NCBI GenBank assembly: GCA_045602005.1
Contig: JAZSAS010000071.1
Location: 1-35,704 of the forward strand
From: UMGS755 sp045602005
Lineage (GTDB): Bacteria > Bacillota > Clostridia > UBA1381 > UBA9506
DNA: 35,704 nt
Reading direction: 5' to 3'
A program made the translations under genes and the position numbers. Shown here piece by piece: positions 14,336-22,080 of this stretch (position 1 is the first letter of the stretch; every line of letters starts with the position of its first letter). The notes under the pieces were generated by a model, which did no database searches, had not been told where the DNA came from, and worked only from the letters and a program-made list of their open reading frames with translations.

Positions 14336-15517
14336 ATGATTAAACTACTAATTGCAAAACGAATTAAGAATCACGAAGCGGTGAGTGACCCATTGGTGCG
14401 CACAGCCTATGGAAAACTGGCAGGGTCCTTGGGCATTGTTTGCAATTTTGTGTTATTCGCACTTAAGTTATGCGCTGGCGTTTTAGCTGGCTCTATTGCG
14501 GTGTTATCCGATGCGTTTAATAATCTATCCGACATGGGCTCTTCTGTGGTATCGCTTATTGGCATAACAGCGGCGGGAAGACATGCCGATGAGGAGCATC
14601 CCTTCGGTCACGGACGGGTGGAATATATTGCCTCTTTAATTGTTTCCTTCCTTATTATATTGGTTGGATTTGAATTGCTCCGCACCTCGGTGGGTAAAAT
14701 TTTTCACTATGAGAAATCAACCTTCAATCTTTTGTCGGTGATTGTTCTGGTCTTCTCCATTGCTGCTAAGCTGTGGCTGTATTTTGCCAACCGTTATATA
14801 GGCAAGGCCATTTCTTCTGTTATGATTCGTGGCGCTGCCCAGGACAGCCTAAATGACGTTTTTGCCACGGGGGCTGTGCTTCTTTCTATGTTCATCGGCC
14901 TTTGGGTGGATGCGCCGGTTGATGGGATTATGGGTCTTATCATTTCTGTTTTAATTATGTTCACGGGTTATGGGATTGCCCGCGACACGGTCACCATTCT
15001 TTTGGGAACCACGCCAGACCCGGTTGTGGCAGAGCAAATTTGTGAGATGATTATGGAACAGGATTGCATTCAGGGCGTTCATGATTTGATTATTCATGAT
15101 TATGGTCCGGGACGTTGTATGGCATCTATCCATGCAGAGGTGCCGGAAAACGGAAATCTTGTGACCATACATGAAGTAATTGATGCCACAGAAAAGCAAA
15201 TTTTAGCAGAGCTGGGGATTCATATAGTGATTCATATGGACCCTGTCTGTGTGCAGAATGAACGAATTGACAGTTTGCGCAGTCTGGTTCTCTCCTGTGT
15301 GCAGCAGGTGAATCCGAGCTTTACCATTCATGATTTCCGCATGACAGACGGCGAACAAAACATCAATTTGATTTTTGATTTGGAGGTTCCCTATAGCTTG
15401 GGGCCTCAGGATCGCGAACAGGCGGCGGCAGAGGTTGACAGACTGCTAAAAGAACAGGATGTGCGCTATAACACGGTCATTCAGGTTGAGAGCGTGTCCT
15501 GGAGGGCAACGAAATAA
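14336..15517 (+). CDS. Cation diffusion facilitator exporter, manganese-type signature
   Basis: A membrane antiporter predicted to expel divalent metal in exchange for protons. The 393-aa protein has six hydrophobic helices (about 20-210), a cytoplasmic dimer domain, and an extra C-terminal region of about 100 residues. The transport site reads NNLSD in helix 2 and DSLND in helix 5, i.e. DxxxD rather than the HxxxD of zinc exporters. The DxxxD form is associated with Mn/Fe CDFs such as B. subtilis MneP. HPFGHGRVEY follows helix 2. The start is ATG 14336 with a modest AGGA site; ATG 14327 is an alternative, and 14282 is excluded by the promoter. Confidence 0.88.
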   Translation: MIKLLIAKRIKNHEAVSDPLVRTAYGKLAGSLGIVCNFVLFALKLCAGVLAGSIAVLSDAFNNLSDMGSSVVSLIGITAAGRHADEEHPFGHGRVEYIASLIVSFLIILVGFELLRTSVGKIFHYEKSTFNLLSVIVLVFSIAAKLWLYFANRYIGKAISSVMIRGAAQDSLNDVFATGAVLLSMFIGLWVDAPVDGIMGLIISVLIMFTGYGIARDTVTILLGTTPDPVVAEQICEMIMEQDCIQGVHDLIIHDYGPGRCMASIHAEVPENGNLVTIHEVIDATEKQILAELGIHIVIHMDPVCVQNERIDSLRSLVLSCVQQVNPSFTIHDFRMTDGEQNINLIFDLEVPYSLGPQDREQAAAEVDRLLKEQDVRYNTVIQVESVSWRATK

Positions 15518-15633
15518 CAAGATGTTGTTGTGTTGACAGACAAAAACACTAAAGCTGAAAAAGTGCACAAAAAAATTCGTAAAATTATTAAAAAGTTTGT
15601 TAAAATTTTTATTCGCTTTTTTTCGTTTAAAAC

Positions 15634-15662
15634 TTGCTTTTTTTCTTCATTTGGTGTATCAT
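15634..15662 (+). promoter_or_regulatory. Promoter of the S10-spc-alpha operon
   Basis: TTGCTT (15634-15639) and TATCAT (15657-15662) are 17 bp apart, behind a long A/T-rich tract. The predicted start near 15669 gives an unusually long leader of about 400 nt before rpsJ. Confidence 0.7.
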
Positions 15663-15687
15663 TAAAGAGCTGTGACATGACATACGA

Positions 15688-15772
15688 TGAAGCGGGAGGT
15701 TGCCGCCTTCGGGGCGGGTTTTTCCGTGGAGAATGTCCGATTCAAGAAACCGGGCGACTAGTCATACGCAAA
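15688..15772 (+). ncRNA. Candidate rpsJ (S10 operon) leader element
   Basis: A compact GC-rich block starts about 20 nt after the predicted start site. It has a hairpin CCGCC/GGCGG (15703-15717), a purine-rich GCGGGAGG lead, the stretch TCCGTGGAGAATGTCCGA, and a GACTAGTC palindrome (15756-15763). From memory a very similar block precedes rpsJ in many Clostridia, which would make it a ribosomal-protein autoregulatory leader; this needs an alignment. The bound protein (L4 in enterobacteria) is not inferable here. Confidence 0.5.
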
Positions 15773-15792
15773 TGAAGAGAAAAAAGCTTATC

Positions 15793-15815
15793 AGGGCGGT
15801 TTTGTCTGCCTTTTT
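15793..15815 (+). terminator. Attenuator candidate 1 in the rpsJ leader
   Basis: GGCGG (15795-15799) pairs with CTGCC (15806-15810) with one G-T wobble, extended by weak pairs. It is followed directly by five T, with more T a few bases on. It could stop transcription before the operon. Confidence 0.5.
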
Positions 15816-15881
15816 GTCCTTTTTTGTTTTCGTTTGTGTTCGGGATTTCCAAGTGGGGAAGACCGCAAAAAAGCGTGACTG

Positions 15882-15912
15882 GCCCAGAAACAGAGGTTTT
15901 TGGGCTTTATTT
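15882..15912 (+). terminator. Attenuator candidate 2 in the rpsJ leader
   Basis: GCCCAGAAAC (15882-15891) pairs with GTTTTTGGGC (15896-15905) with one wobble around an AGAG loop. TTTATTTA follows. It is terminator-like and lies more than 150 nt before rpsJ. Confidence 0.5.
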
Positions 15913-16065
15913 ATGGCCAAAGGCGAAACACCCGGCTGTGTGTACGCTTTTTGAACAGAAGCTGATGCCCGTGCAGTAGCTTCGGCGAGCCGTTTCTTCA
16001 TGCACAGACAAAACAAGACTTCCTATTTAATAAGGAAGTGTCAAATTCAAGAAGGAGGAAAGACA

Positions 16066-16380
16066 ATGGCACAGACAAGTCAAAAAATCAGAATCAGACT
16101 GAAGGCATATGATCATGTTCTTCTTGATCAGTCTGCCGAAAAAATTGTGGAAACAGCCAAGAGAACCGGTGCAAAGGTTTCCGGTCCTATTCCGCTTCCT
16201 ACGAAGAAAGAGATTGTTACAATCTTAAGAGCTGTCCACAAGTACAAAGACTCCCGTGAGCAATTCGAAATGCGGACTCACAAGCGTCTGATTGACATCC
16301 TGCTCCCCACCAACAAGACAGTTGATGCTCTCATGAGAATCGAGTTGCCTGCCGGTGTGGACATTGAGATGAAGTATTAA
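16066..16380 (+). CDS. rpsJ: Ribosomal protein S10
   Basis: A 30S head protein that also pairs with NusB in antitermination. The 104-aa length and the series KIRIRLKAYDH, VSGPIPLPTKKE and THKRLIDILLPTNKTVDAL are diagnostic. The start is ATG 16066 behind AAGGAGG; a longer in-frame reading from 16000 covers leader sequence only. It is the first gene of the ribosomal operon, 125 bp before rplC. Confidence 0.98.
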   Translation: MAQTSQKIRIRLKAYDHVLLDQSAEKIVETAKRTGAKVSGPIPLPTKKEIVTILRAVHKYKDSREQFEMRTHKRLIDILLPTNKTVDALMRIELPAGVDIEMKY

Positions 16381-16429
16381 TGCATTTCGCAAACCAAGGC
16401 ATTAGCCGGGTTTGTTAAAAGGCACTGCA

Positions 16430-16475
16430 GCCGCAGGTGCGGCAGCGGGTCATGTTCACCCGCCTTTGGGTGAAC
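16430..16475 (+). promoter_or_regulatory. Two hairpins in the rpsJ-rplC gap
   Basis: GCCGC/GCGGC with an AGGT loop (16430-16443) and a perfect 8-bp GTTCACCC/GGGTGAAC hairpin (16454-16475) lie in the 125-bp gap. There is no T tract, so they are not terminators. They may be processing or regulatory structures ahead of rplC. Confidence 0.45.
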
Positions 16476-16505
16476 CAATAACCAACATTTTTAGGAGGTG
16501 CTTTT

Positions 16506-17138
16506 GTGAAGAAAGCGATTTTAGGCAAAAAGCTCGGCATGACACAGCTTTTCGGCGAAGACGGCGTGTTAATTCCCGTTACCGTCATTGAAGCCGGTCC
16601 GTGCAGAGTTATCCAGAAGAAAACCGCTGAAAACGACGGCTACGATGCTGTTCAGGTCGGTTTCCTGGAGAAGAAGGAAAAACATACAACCAAGCCCCTG
16701 CAGGGTCATTTCAAAAAAGCCGGTACCGGTTACATGAAATACCTGAAGGAGTTCAAGCTGGAGAACGCAGCTGAAATGAATGTGGGCGACGAGATTAAGG
16801 CAGACGTTTTTGCCGAAGGTGATTCTGTTGATGTAACAGGTATCAGCAAGGGTAAAGGTTTTGCCGGCACAGTTAAGCGCTGGGGAACCCATCGTGGTCC
16901 TATGACTCACGGTTCCGGTTACCACAGAGGCCCCGGTTCCATGGGTGCCTGCTCCACACCCTCTCGTGTTATGAAGGGCAAGAAGCTGGCAGGTCACCTG
17001 GGTGTTGAAAAGGTTACAATTCAGAACCTGTCTGTTGTCAAGATTGACGCAGAAAAGAACATCCTGGCAATCCGTGGCGCAGTTCCCGGACCCAAGGGCG
17101 GTTTGGTTATCATCAAGAATTCTGTAAAGGCTCGCTAA
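16506..17138 (+). CDS. rplC: Ribosomal protein L3
   Basis: An early 23S rRNA assembly protein near the peptidyl-transferase centre; 210 aa. The core GKGFAGTVKRWGTHRGPMTHG and GSMGACSTPSRVMKGKKLAG forms the loop that reaches the catalytic centre. GTG start at 16506 with AGGAGGTG upstream. 28 bp before rplD. Confidence 0.98.
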   Translation: MKKAILGKKLGMTQLFGEDGVLIPVTVIEAGPCRVIQKKTAENDGYDAVQVGFLEKKEKHTTKPLQGHFKKAGTGYMKYLKEFKLENAAEMNVGDEIKADVFAEGDSVDVTGISKGKGFAGTVKRWGTHRGPMTHGSGYHRGPGSMGACSTPSRVMKGKKLAGHLGVEKVTIQNLSVVKIDAEKNILAIRGAVPGPKGGLVIIKNSVKAR

Positions 17139-17166
17139 GCGGCCTGTATCGAAAGGAGGAAGTATC

Positions 17167-17790
17167 ATGCCTAACGTGGTATTATACAATATGGAAGGCA
17201 AAGAGATGGGCAACTACGAATTAAATGATGCAGTATTCGGTATTGAACCGAACGAAGCAGCAGTACATTCTGTGGTTGTGGCTTATCTTGCCAATCAGAG
17301 ACAGGGCACTCAGAGTGCGCTGACCCGTGCTGAGGTTCGTGGCGGCGGTGCTAAGCCCTGGAGACAAAAAGGAACAGGCCGGGCACGTCAGGGCTCCACT
17401 CGTTCACCGCAGTGGACAGGCGGCGGCGTTGTGTTTGCTCCGAAGCCGAGAAGCTACGCAATGAGCGTAAACAAAAAGATTCGTGCACTGGCTATGAAGT
17501 CTGCTTTATCTGCTAAAGCAGCAGGTCAGGAAATCATGGTGCTGGATGAAATCGCAGTATCTGAAATCAAGACCAAGCAGATTGCAGCTATGCTGAAGAA
17601 TCTGAACGTAAACGGCAAAGCACTGATCATTCTGCCTGAAAAGAATGAAGCTGTTTATCGCAGCGCAAAGAACATTGAGGGTGTGAAGACCAGTTTTGTG
17701 GGAATGTTGAATGTTTATGATGTATTAAACTGCAAAACCATCATTCTTGCAAAGGGTGCTGCCGACCAATTAGGGGAGGTGTATGCATAA
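17167..17790 (+). CDS. rplD: Ribosomal protein L4
   Basis: A 50S exit-tunnel protein; 207 aa. The tunnel loop around KPWRQKGTGRARQGSTRSP is intact, as is the GGGVVFAPKPRSY stretch that follows. AAAGGAGG precedes the ATG. The stop codon overlaps the rplW start by one base (TAATG), so the two are translationally coupled. In E. coli L4 represses its own S10 operon; whether this one binds the leader at 15688-15772 is open. Confidence 0.98.
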   Translation: MPNVVLYNMEGKEMGNYELNDAVFGIEPNEAAVHSVVVAYLANQRQGTQSALTRAEVRGGGAKPWRQKGTGRARQGSTRSPQWTGGGVVFAPKPRSYAMSVNKKIRALAMKSALSAKAAGQEIMVLDEIAVSEIKTKQIAAMLKNLNVNGKALIILPEKNEAVYRSAKNIEGVKTSFVGMLNVYDVLNCKTIILAKGAADQLGEVYA

Positions 17791-18083
17791 TGACATATGC
17801 ACACGATATTATCATAAAACCCATCATTTCCGAGCAGAGCATGGATCAGATTTCTGATAAGAAGTACACCTTCCAGGTGAAGAAATCGGCCAACAAGATT
17901 GAAATCAAAAAGGCTATTGAAGAAATCTTCGGTGTGAAGGTTCAAAGCGTGAACACGCTGAACATGATGGGCAAAATGAAGCGCATGGGCAGATACGAAG
18001 GCAGAAGAGCAAGCTGGAAGAAAGCCATTGTAACTCTGACCGCAGACAGCAAGACCATCGAATTCTTTGACGGCATGGCGTAA
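17790..18083 (+). CDS. rplW: Ribosomal protein L23
   Basis: A protein at the tunnel exit that docks trigger factor and SRP; 97 aa. Hallmarks are DIIIKPIISEQSM, YTFQVKKSANKIEIKKAIEEIF and the VQSVNTLNM strand. The ATG overlaps the rplD stop, and its ribosome site GGGAGG lies inside rplD about ten bases upstream. Confidence 0.97.
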   Translation: MTYAHDIIIKPIISEQSMDQISDKKYTFQVKKSANKIEIKKAIEEIFGVKVQSVNTLNMMGKMKRMGRYEGRRASWKKAIVTLTADSKTIEFFDGMA

Positions 18084-18119
18084 TGCCCACATTATTATTT
18101 TAGTATAGGAGGAAAAAGG

Positions 18120-18953
18120 ATGCCTACCAAGAAGTTTAATCCTACCTCTCCTGCCAGAAGATTTATGACCGTTTCTACCTTTGAGGAGATTACAAAGAGT
18201 GAGCCTGAGCGCTCCCTGTTGACTTCCCTCAGCAAAAACGGCGGTAGAAATAACTACGGTAGAATCACTGTTCGGCATAGAGGCGGCGGAAATAAAAGAA
18301 AGTACAGAATCATTGACTTTAAGAGAAACAAGGTCGGTGCTGCAACCGTTATCGGTATCGAGTATGATCCCAACCGTTCAGCAAACATCGCACTGGTGCA
18401 GTATGAAGATGGCGAGAAGCGCTACTTCTTAGCGCCTCTGGGTGTAACCGACGGCAATGTTTTGATTACAGACCCCAACGGTGCTGATATTAAGCCCGGT
18501 AACGCAATGCAGATTCAGTTTATCCCTGTTGGTACACTGATTCACAATATCGAGCTGATGCCCGGCAAGGGCGGCCAGCTGGTTCGTTCAGCAGGCGGCG
18601 CAGCTCAGCTGATGGCTAAGGAAGATAAGTATGCACAGGTAAGACTGCCATCCGGCGAGGTTCGCTACATCAGACTGAATTGTATGGCAACCATCGGTCA
18701 GGTTGGTAATCTGGATCATGAGAACGTATCCATCGGTAAGGCCGGTAGAAAACGTCACATGGGTATTCGTCCCACCGTCAGAGGTTCTGTTATGAACCCG
18801 AATGACCATCCCCACGGTGGTGGTGAAGGCCGTTCACCGATTGGTCGTCCCGGACCTGTTACGCCTTGGGGTAAACCGGCACTGGGCCTGAAGACCAGAA
18901 AGAAAAAGAACCTGAATGATAAATTCATTGTAAAACGTCGTGGCACACGCTAA
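18120..18953 (+). CDS. rplB: Ribosomal protein L2
   Basis: A central 23S rRNA-binding protein needed for subunit joining and peptidyl transfer; 277 aa. RITVRHRGGGNKRKYR near the N-terminus and NPNDHPHGGGEGRSPIGRP in the C-terminal domain (with the conserved His by the catalytic centre) are intact. GGAGG precedes the ATG. Confidence 0.98.
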   Translation: MPTKKFNPTSPARRFMTVSTFEEITKSEPERSLLTSLSKNGGRNNYGRITVRHRGGGNKRKYRIIDFKRNKVGAATVIGIEYDPNRSANIALVQYEDGEKRYFLAPLGVTDGNVLITDPNGADIKPGNAMQIQFIPVGTLIHNIELMPGKGGQLVRSAGGAAQLMAKEDKYAQVRLPSGEVRYIRLNCMATIGQVGNLDHENVSIGKAGRKRHMGIRPTVRGSVMNPNDHPHGGGEGRSPIGRPGPVTPWGKPALGLKTRKKKNLNDKFIVKRRGTR

Positions 18954-18973
18954 GCCATGCGTAACCGCTGCGG

Positions 18974-18988
18974 GGCCGCATAGCGGCC
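18974..18988 (+). promoter_or_regulatory. GC hairpin in the rplB-rpsS gap
   Basis: A perfect 6-bp stem GGCCGC/GCGGCC with an ATA loop sits in the 69-bp gap. No T tract follows. Function is unknown. Confidence 0.4.
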
Positions 18989-19022
18989 TGCGCAAGCCAA
19001 CTTGGGCGAAGGAGGAAAAAGA

Positions 19023-19301
19023 ATGAGCAGATCGACTAAAAAAGGGCCTTTTGTTGCAGAAAGCCTGATGAAGAAGATTGTTGCTATGAACGAGTCCGGC
19101 GACAAAAAAGTTGTTAAGACTTGGTCAAGAAGCTCTACCATATTCCCTGAAATGGTAGGACATACAATTGCTGTACATGACGGCAGAAAGCACGTTCCGG
19201 TCTTTGTATCAGAGGATATGGTCGGACACAAGCTGGGCGAGTTTGCACCGACCAGAACCTATAAAGGCCACGCCGGCAACAAAACGTCGGGCGTTAGATA
19301 A
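19023..19301 (+). CDS. rpsS: Ribosomal protein S19
   Basis: A 30S head protein that contacts S13 and the A-site tRNA region; 92 aa. SRSTKKGPFVAESLMKK and FAPTRTYKGHAG are diagnostic. The start is ATG 19023, seven bases after GGAGG; an in-frame TTG at 19002 lies before that site and is not used. Confidence 0.97.
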   Translation: MSRSTKKGPFVAESLMKKIVAMNESGDKKVVKTWSRSSTIFPEMVGHTIAVHDGRKHVPVFVSEDMVGHKLGEFAPTRTYKGHAGNKTSGVR

Positions 19302-19330
19302 AATTCCCTTGTAAGAAAGGAGGAATCTTT

Positions 19331-19666
19331 GTGGAAGCCAGAGCAAAACTGAGCTATGCACGTATTTCATCTAGAAAAGTTAAGATTGTAATAGATTTGA
19401 TCAGAAACAAGCCTGTAGGTGTTGCACTGGGTATTTTAAAGAATACACCCAAAGCCGCCAGCGAGCCTGTGGAAAAGCTCTTGAAATCGGCGATTGCCAA
19501 TGCAGAGAATAACAACAACATGGACGTTAACAAGCTGTATGTTGCTGAAATCTTTGCTTGTCAGGGCCCGACACTGAAAAGAGTTCGTCCCAGAGCACAG
19601 GGCAGAGCGTTTAGAATCAGAAAACGGACCAGTCATATTACGATTGTATTGAAGGAAAAAGAATAA
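19331..19666 (+). CDS. rplV: Ribosomal protein L22
   Basis: A 50S protein whose beta-hairpin lines the exit tunnel; 111 aa. RISSRKVKIVIDLIRNKPV and the hairpin CQGPTLKRVRPRAQGRAFRI are intact (the latter is where macrolide-resistance changes arise in other bacteria). GTG start at 19331 behind AAAGGAGG. Confidence 0.97.
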   Translation: MEARAKLSYARISSRKVKIVIDLIRNKPVGVALGILKNTPKAASEPVEKLLKSAIANAENNNNMDVNKLYVAEIFACQGPTLKRVRPRAQGRAFRIRKRTSHITIVLKEKE

Positions 19667-19687
19667 GACAAGAAGGAGGTAAGTAGC

Positions 19688-20356
19688 TTGGGTCAGAAAG
19701 TAAATCCGCATGGATTAAGAGTTGGTATCATCAAGGATTGGGATTCCAGATGGTTTGCTCAGGACTCTCAGTTTGGTGATCTTTTGGTAGAAGACTACAA
19801 CATTAGAAAGTTCTTAAAGAAAAAGCTGTTCGCAGCCGGCGTATCCAAAATTGAAATTGAGCGTACTGCAAAGAGAGTGAAGATTAACATTTTTGCAGCA
19901 AAGCCCGGTATCATTATTGGCCGTGGGGGCAGCGAAATTGACAAGGTTAAGAAGGAATTAGAAGCTTTAACCGGCAAAAATGTTGCGCTGAACATTGAGG
20001 AGATTAAACATCCTGATGTTGACGCACAGCTGGTAGCTGAGAACATTGCAGCTCAGCTGGAGAGAAGAATCTCCTTCAGAAAGGCTATGAAGTCTGTTAT
20101 GGGCCGTGCTATGAAGCTGGGCGCAAAGGGTATTAAAACCAGTTGTTCAGGCCGTTTGGGCGGTGCTGAAATTGCCAGAGCAGAGCATTATCATGAAGGC
20201 ACAATTCCCCTGCAGACCTTAAGAGCCGACATTGATTACGGTTTCTGGGAAGCAAACACAACCTACGGTAAGATCGGCGTTAAGGTTTGGATCTACAAAG
20301 GTGAGATTCTTCCCGAAAGCAAGAAGGCCGCAAAGCCGGCACCTGCAAAGGCTTAA
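19688..20356 (+). CDS. rpsC: Ribosomal protein S3
   Basis: A 30S protein at the mRNA entry channel with helicase activity; 222 aa. The KH-domain loop GIIIGRGGSEIDKVKKEL and the C-terminal ISFRKAMKSVMGRAMKLGAKG are present. The tail ends in an Ala/Pro/Lys repeat. It starts with TTG at 19688, with AAGGAGG upstream; no in-frame ATG lies near the conserved N-terminus GQKVNPHGLR. Confidence 0.97.
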   Translation: MGQKVNPHGLRVGIIKDWDSRWFAQDSQFGDLLVEDYNIRKFLKKKLFAAGVSKIEIERTAKRVKINIFAAKPGIIIGRGGSEIDKVKKELEALTGKNVALNIEEIKHPDVDAQLVAENIAAQLERRISFRKAMKSVMGRAMKLGAKGIKTSCSGRLGGAEIARAEHYHEGTIPLQTLRADIDYGFWEANTTYGKIGVKVWIYKGEILPESKKAAKPAPAKA

Positions 20357-20394
20357 GGCGTTTGCAACTTCTAGAAGAAAGGAATGATTGAAGG

Positions 20395-20820
20395 ATGTTA
20401 TTGCCTAAGAGAGTGAAATACAGAAGAGTCATGCGTGGCAGAATGACAGGCAAAGCAACCCGTGGCAATACCGTAACCTATGGTGAATACGGTTTGCAGG
20501 CACAGACTGCTGCCTGGATTACCTCAAATCAGATTGAGGCTGCCCGTATTGCGATGACTCGTTATATCAAAAGAGGCGGACAGGTTTGGATTAAAATTTT
20601 CCCGGATAAGCCGGTTACTGAAAAACCCGCTGAAACCCGTATGGGTAGCGGTAAGGGTTCACCTGAATACTGGGTGGCAGTGGTTAAGCCTGGCCGGGTT
20701 ATGTTTGAGATTGGCGGCGTTTCTGAAGAGGTGGCAAGAGAGGCGATGCGTCTTGCTTCCCACAAGCTGCCCGTCAAGTGCAAATTCGTAACGCGCGCCC
20801 AGCAAGAAGAGGAGGCGTAA
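20395..20820 (+). CDS. rplP: Ribosomal protein L16
   Basis: A 50S protein that organises the A-site tRNA path; 141 aa. It starts MLLPKRVKYRRVMRGRMTG and carries RMGSGKGSPEYWVAVVKPGR, the loop near the peptidyl-transferase centre (the arginine hydroxylated in E. coli lies in this loop). Four bases before rpmC, so closely coupled. Confidence 0.98.
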   Translation: MLLPKRVKYRRVMRGRMTGKATRGNTVTYGEYGLQAQTAAWITSNQIEAARIAMTRYIKRGGQVWIKIFPDKPVTEKPAETRMGSGKGSPEYWVAVVKPGRVMFEIGGVSEEVAREAMRLASHKLPVKCKFVTRAQQEEEA

Positions 20821-20824
20821 GCAT

Positions 20825-21028
20825 ATGAAGGTTACAGAAATTCGCGATTTTACAAATCAAGAGCTTGAAAGCAATTTGGCTGACCTGAAAAAAGAATTAT
20901 TTAACCTGCGTTTCCAGAACGCAACGAATCAGCTGGAAAACCCCATGCGAATCGTCGAGGTTAAAAAGACTATTGCCAGAATTAAAACTGTTTTAGCAGA
21001 AAGAAAGCTGGAAGAGGAAGCTAACTAA
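20825..21028 (+). CDS. rpmC: Ribosomal protein L29
   Basis: A small all-helical 50S protein at the tunnel exit; 67 aa. LKKELFNLRFQNATNQLENP followed by IVEVKKTIARIKTVL is diagnostic. Its ribosome site lies in the end of rplP (GAGGAGG). Confidence 0.96.
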   Translation: MKVTEIRDFTNQELESNLADLKKELFNLRFQNATNQLENPMRIVEVKKTIARIKTVLAERKLEEEAN

Positions 21029-21057
21029 TTTGCAGTCAAGCGGAAAGGAGTGAAATC

Positions 21058-21312
21058 ATGGAACGTAATTTCAGAAAGCAAAAAATCGGTAAGGTCGTCA
21101 GTGACAAGATGGACAAAACCATCGTTGTGGCGATTGAATATAACGTAAAGCATCCCCTTTACGGAAAGATTGTAAAACGTACCTACAAGCTCAAGGCTCA
21201 TGACGCAAACAACGAGTGCCGCATTGGTGATCGCGTGCGTGTTATGGAAACCAGACCCTTATCAAAAGACAAGAGATGGCGTTTGGTAGAGATTGTAGAG
21301 AAAGCTAAATAA
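21058..21312 (+). CDS. rpsQ: Ribosomal protein S17
   Basis: An early 16S rRNA-binding protein with an OB fold; 84 aa. RKQKIGKVVSDKMDKTIVVA and KDKRWRLVEIVEKAK mark the family. GGAAAGGAG precedes the ATG. Confidence 0.97.
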   Translation: MERNFRKQKIGKVVSDKMDKTIVVAIEYNVKHPLYGKIVKRTYKLKAHDANNECRIGDRVRVMETRPLSKDKRWRLVEIVEKAK

Positions 21313-21349
21313 TATATTTGGCACGATACTAAATAAGGAGGAAACCGAC

Positions 21350-21718
21350 ATGATTCAACAGCAAACGCTTTTGAAGGTTGCAGACAACACCGGCGCCAAA
21401 GAGCTGATGTGTATCCGTGTTTTGGGTGGTTCCAAGAGAAGATACGCAGCCATTGGTGATGTTGTGGTCGCTTCTGTTAAAAAGGCGACACCCGGCGGTG
21501 TTGTGAAAAAAGGCGACGTTGTCAAGGCTGTTATTGTCAGATCCGCCAGCGGCGTTAGACGCAACGACGGAACCTACATTAAGTTCGATGAGAACGCAGC
21601 CGTCATCATAAAAGAAGATAAAAATCCTAGAGGAACCCGTATTTTTGGGCCCGTTGCAAGAGAACTTCGTGAAAAAGAATATATGAAGATTCTCTCTCTG
21701 GCTCCTGAGGTGCTGTAA
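21350..21718 (+). CDS. rplN: Ribosomal protein L14
   Basis: A 50S protein at the subunit interface and the site where the silencing factor RsfS docks; 122 aa. It starts MIQQQTLLKVADNTGAKE and ends RELREKEYMKILSLAPEVL, both canonical. AAGGAGG precedes the ATG. Confidence 0.98.
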   Translation: MIQQQTLLKVADNTGAKELMCIRVLGGSKRRYAAIGDVVVASVKKATPGGVVKKGDVVKAVIVRSASGVRRNDGTYIKFDENAAVIIKEDKNPRGTRIFGPVARELREKEYMKILSLAPEVL

Positions 21719-21735
21719 GGAGGAGGTACGCTATT

Positions 21736-22059
21736 ATGGCGAAAATGCATATTAAATCCGGCGACGAGGTCATCGTGATTTCCGGTAAAGATAAGGGCAA
21801 AAAGGGAAAAGTTTTAACCGTATTCCCGGAAAAGGGCAAGGCAATTGTTGAAGGTGTTGCAATCGCAACCCGCCACCAAAAGCCCCGCCGTGCCGGCGAA
21901 GCTGGCGGTATCATCAAGCAGGAAGCTCCTGTTGATGCTTCTAATTTGATGAACATTTGCTCAAAGTGCGGAAAACCGGCTAGAATTGGTCGCAAGATTT
22001 TAGAAAACGGTGACAAAATCAGATATTGCAAGAAGTGCAACGAAGTTTTCAACGATTAG
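21736..22059 (+). CDS. rplX: Ribosomal protein L24
   Basis: A 50S assembly initiator; 107 aa. An N-terminal KOW motif (GDEVIVISGKDKGKKGKV) is followed by the HQKPRRAGEAGGIIKQEAPV stretch. A C-terminal pair CSKC and CKKC forms a predicted zinc ribbon, kept here although some bacterial L24 proteins have lost it. AAGGAGGAGG lies before the ATG. Confidence 0.97.
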   Translation: MAKMHIKSGDEVIVISGKDKGKKGKVLTVFPEKGKAIVEGVAIATRHQKPRRAGEAGGIIKQEAPVDASNLMNICSKCGKPARIGRKILENGDKIRYCKKCNEVFND

Positions 22060-22080
22060 GAAAAGGAGGTTTAAAGGCTG

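Larger units (their letters stand above)
15518..16065. other. Gene-free promoter and leader region of the ribosomal operon
   Basis: There is no credible ORF. 15558-15633 is strongly A/T-rich, like an UP element. The rpsJ promoter is at 15634-15662. A conserved-looking leader (15688-15772) is followed by two possible attenuators (15793-15815 and 15882-15912). Further hairpins GAAGCT/AGCTTC (15958-15983) and ACTTCCT/AGGAAGT (16018-16039) lie just before the rpsJ ribosome site. Confidence 0.7.

Noticed and set aside
15772..15954. Possible small membrane peptide in the rpsJ leader (ATG at 15772)
   Set aside because: There is no ribosome site, the ATG sits at the edge of the structured leader, and the T-rich attenuator region creates the hydrophobic stretch. 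It is more likely a by-product of the leader sequence.
15762..16016. 84-codon minus-strand reading frame in the rpsJ leader
   Set aside because: It has no ribosome site or recognisable family, and it lies opposite leader hairpins.
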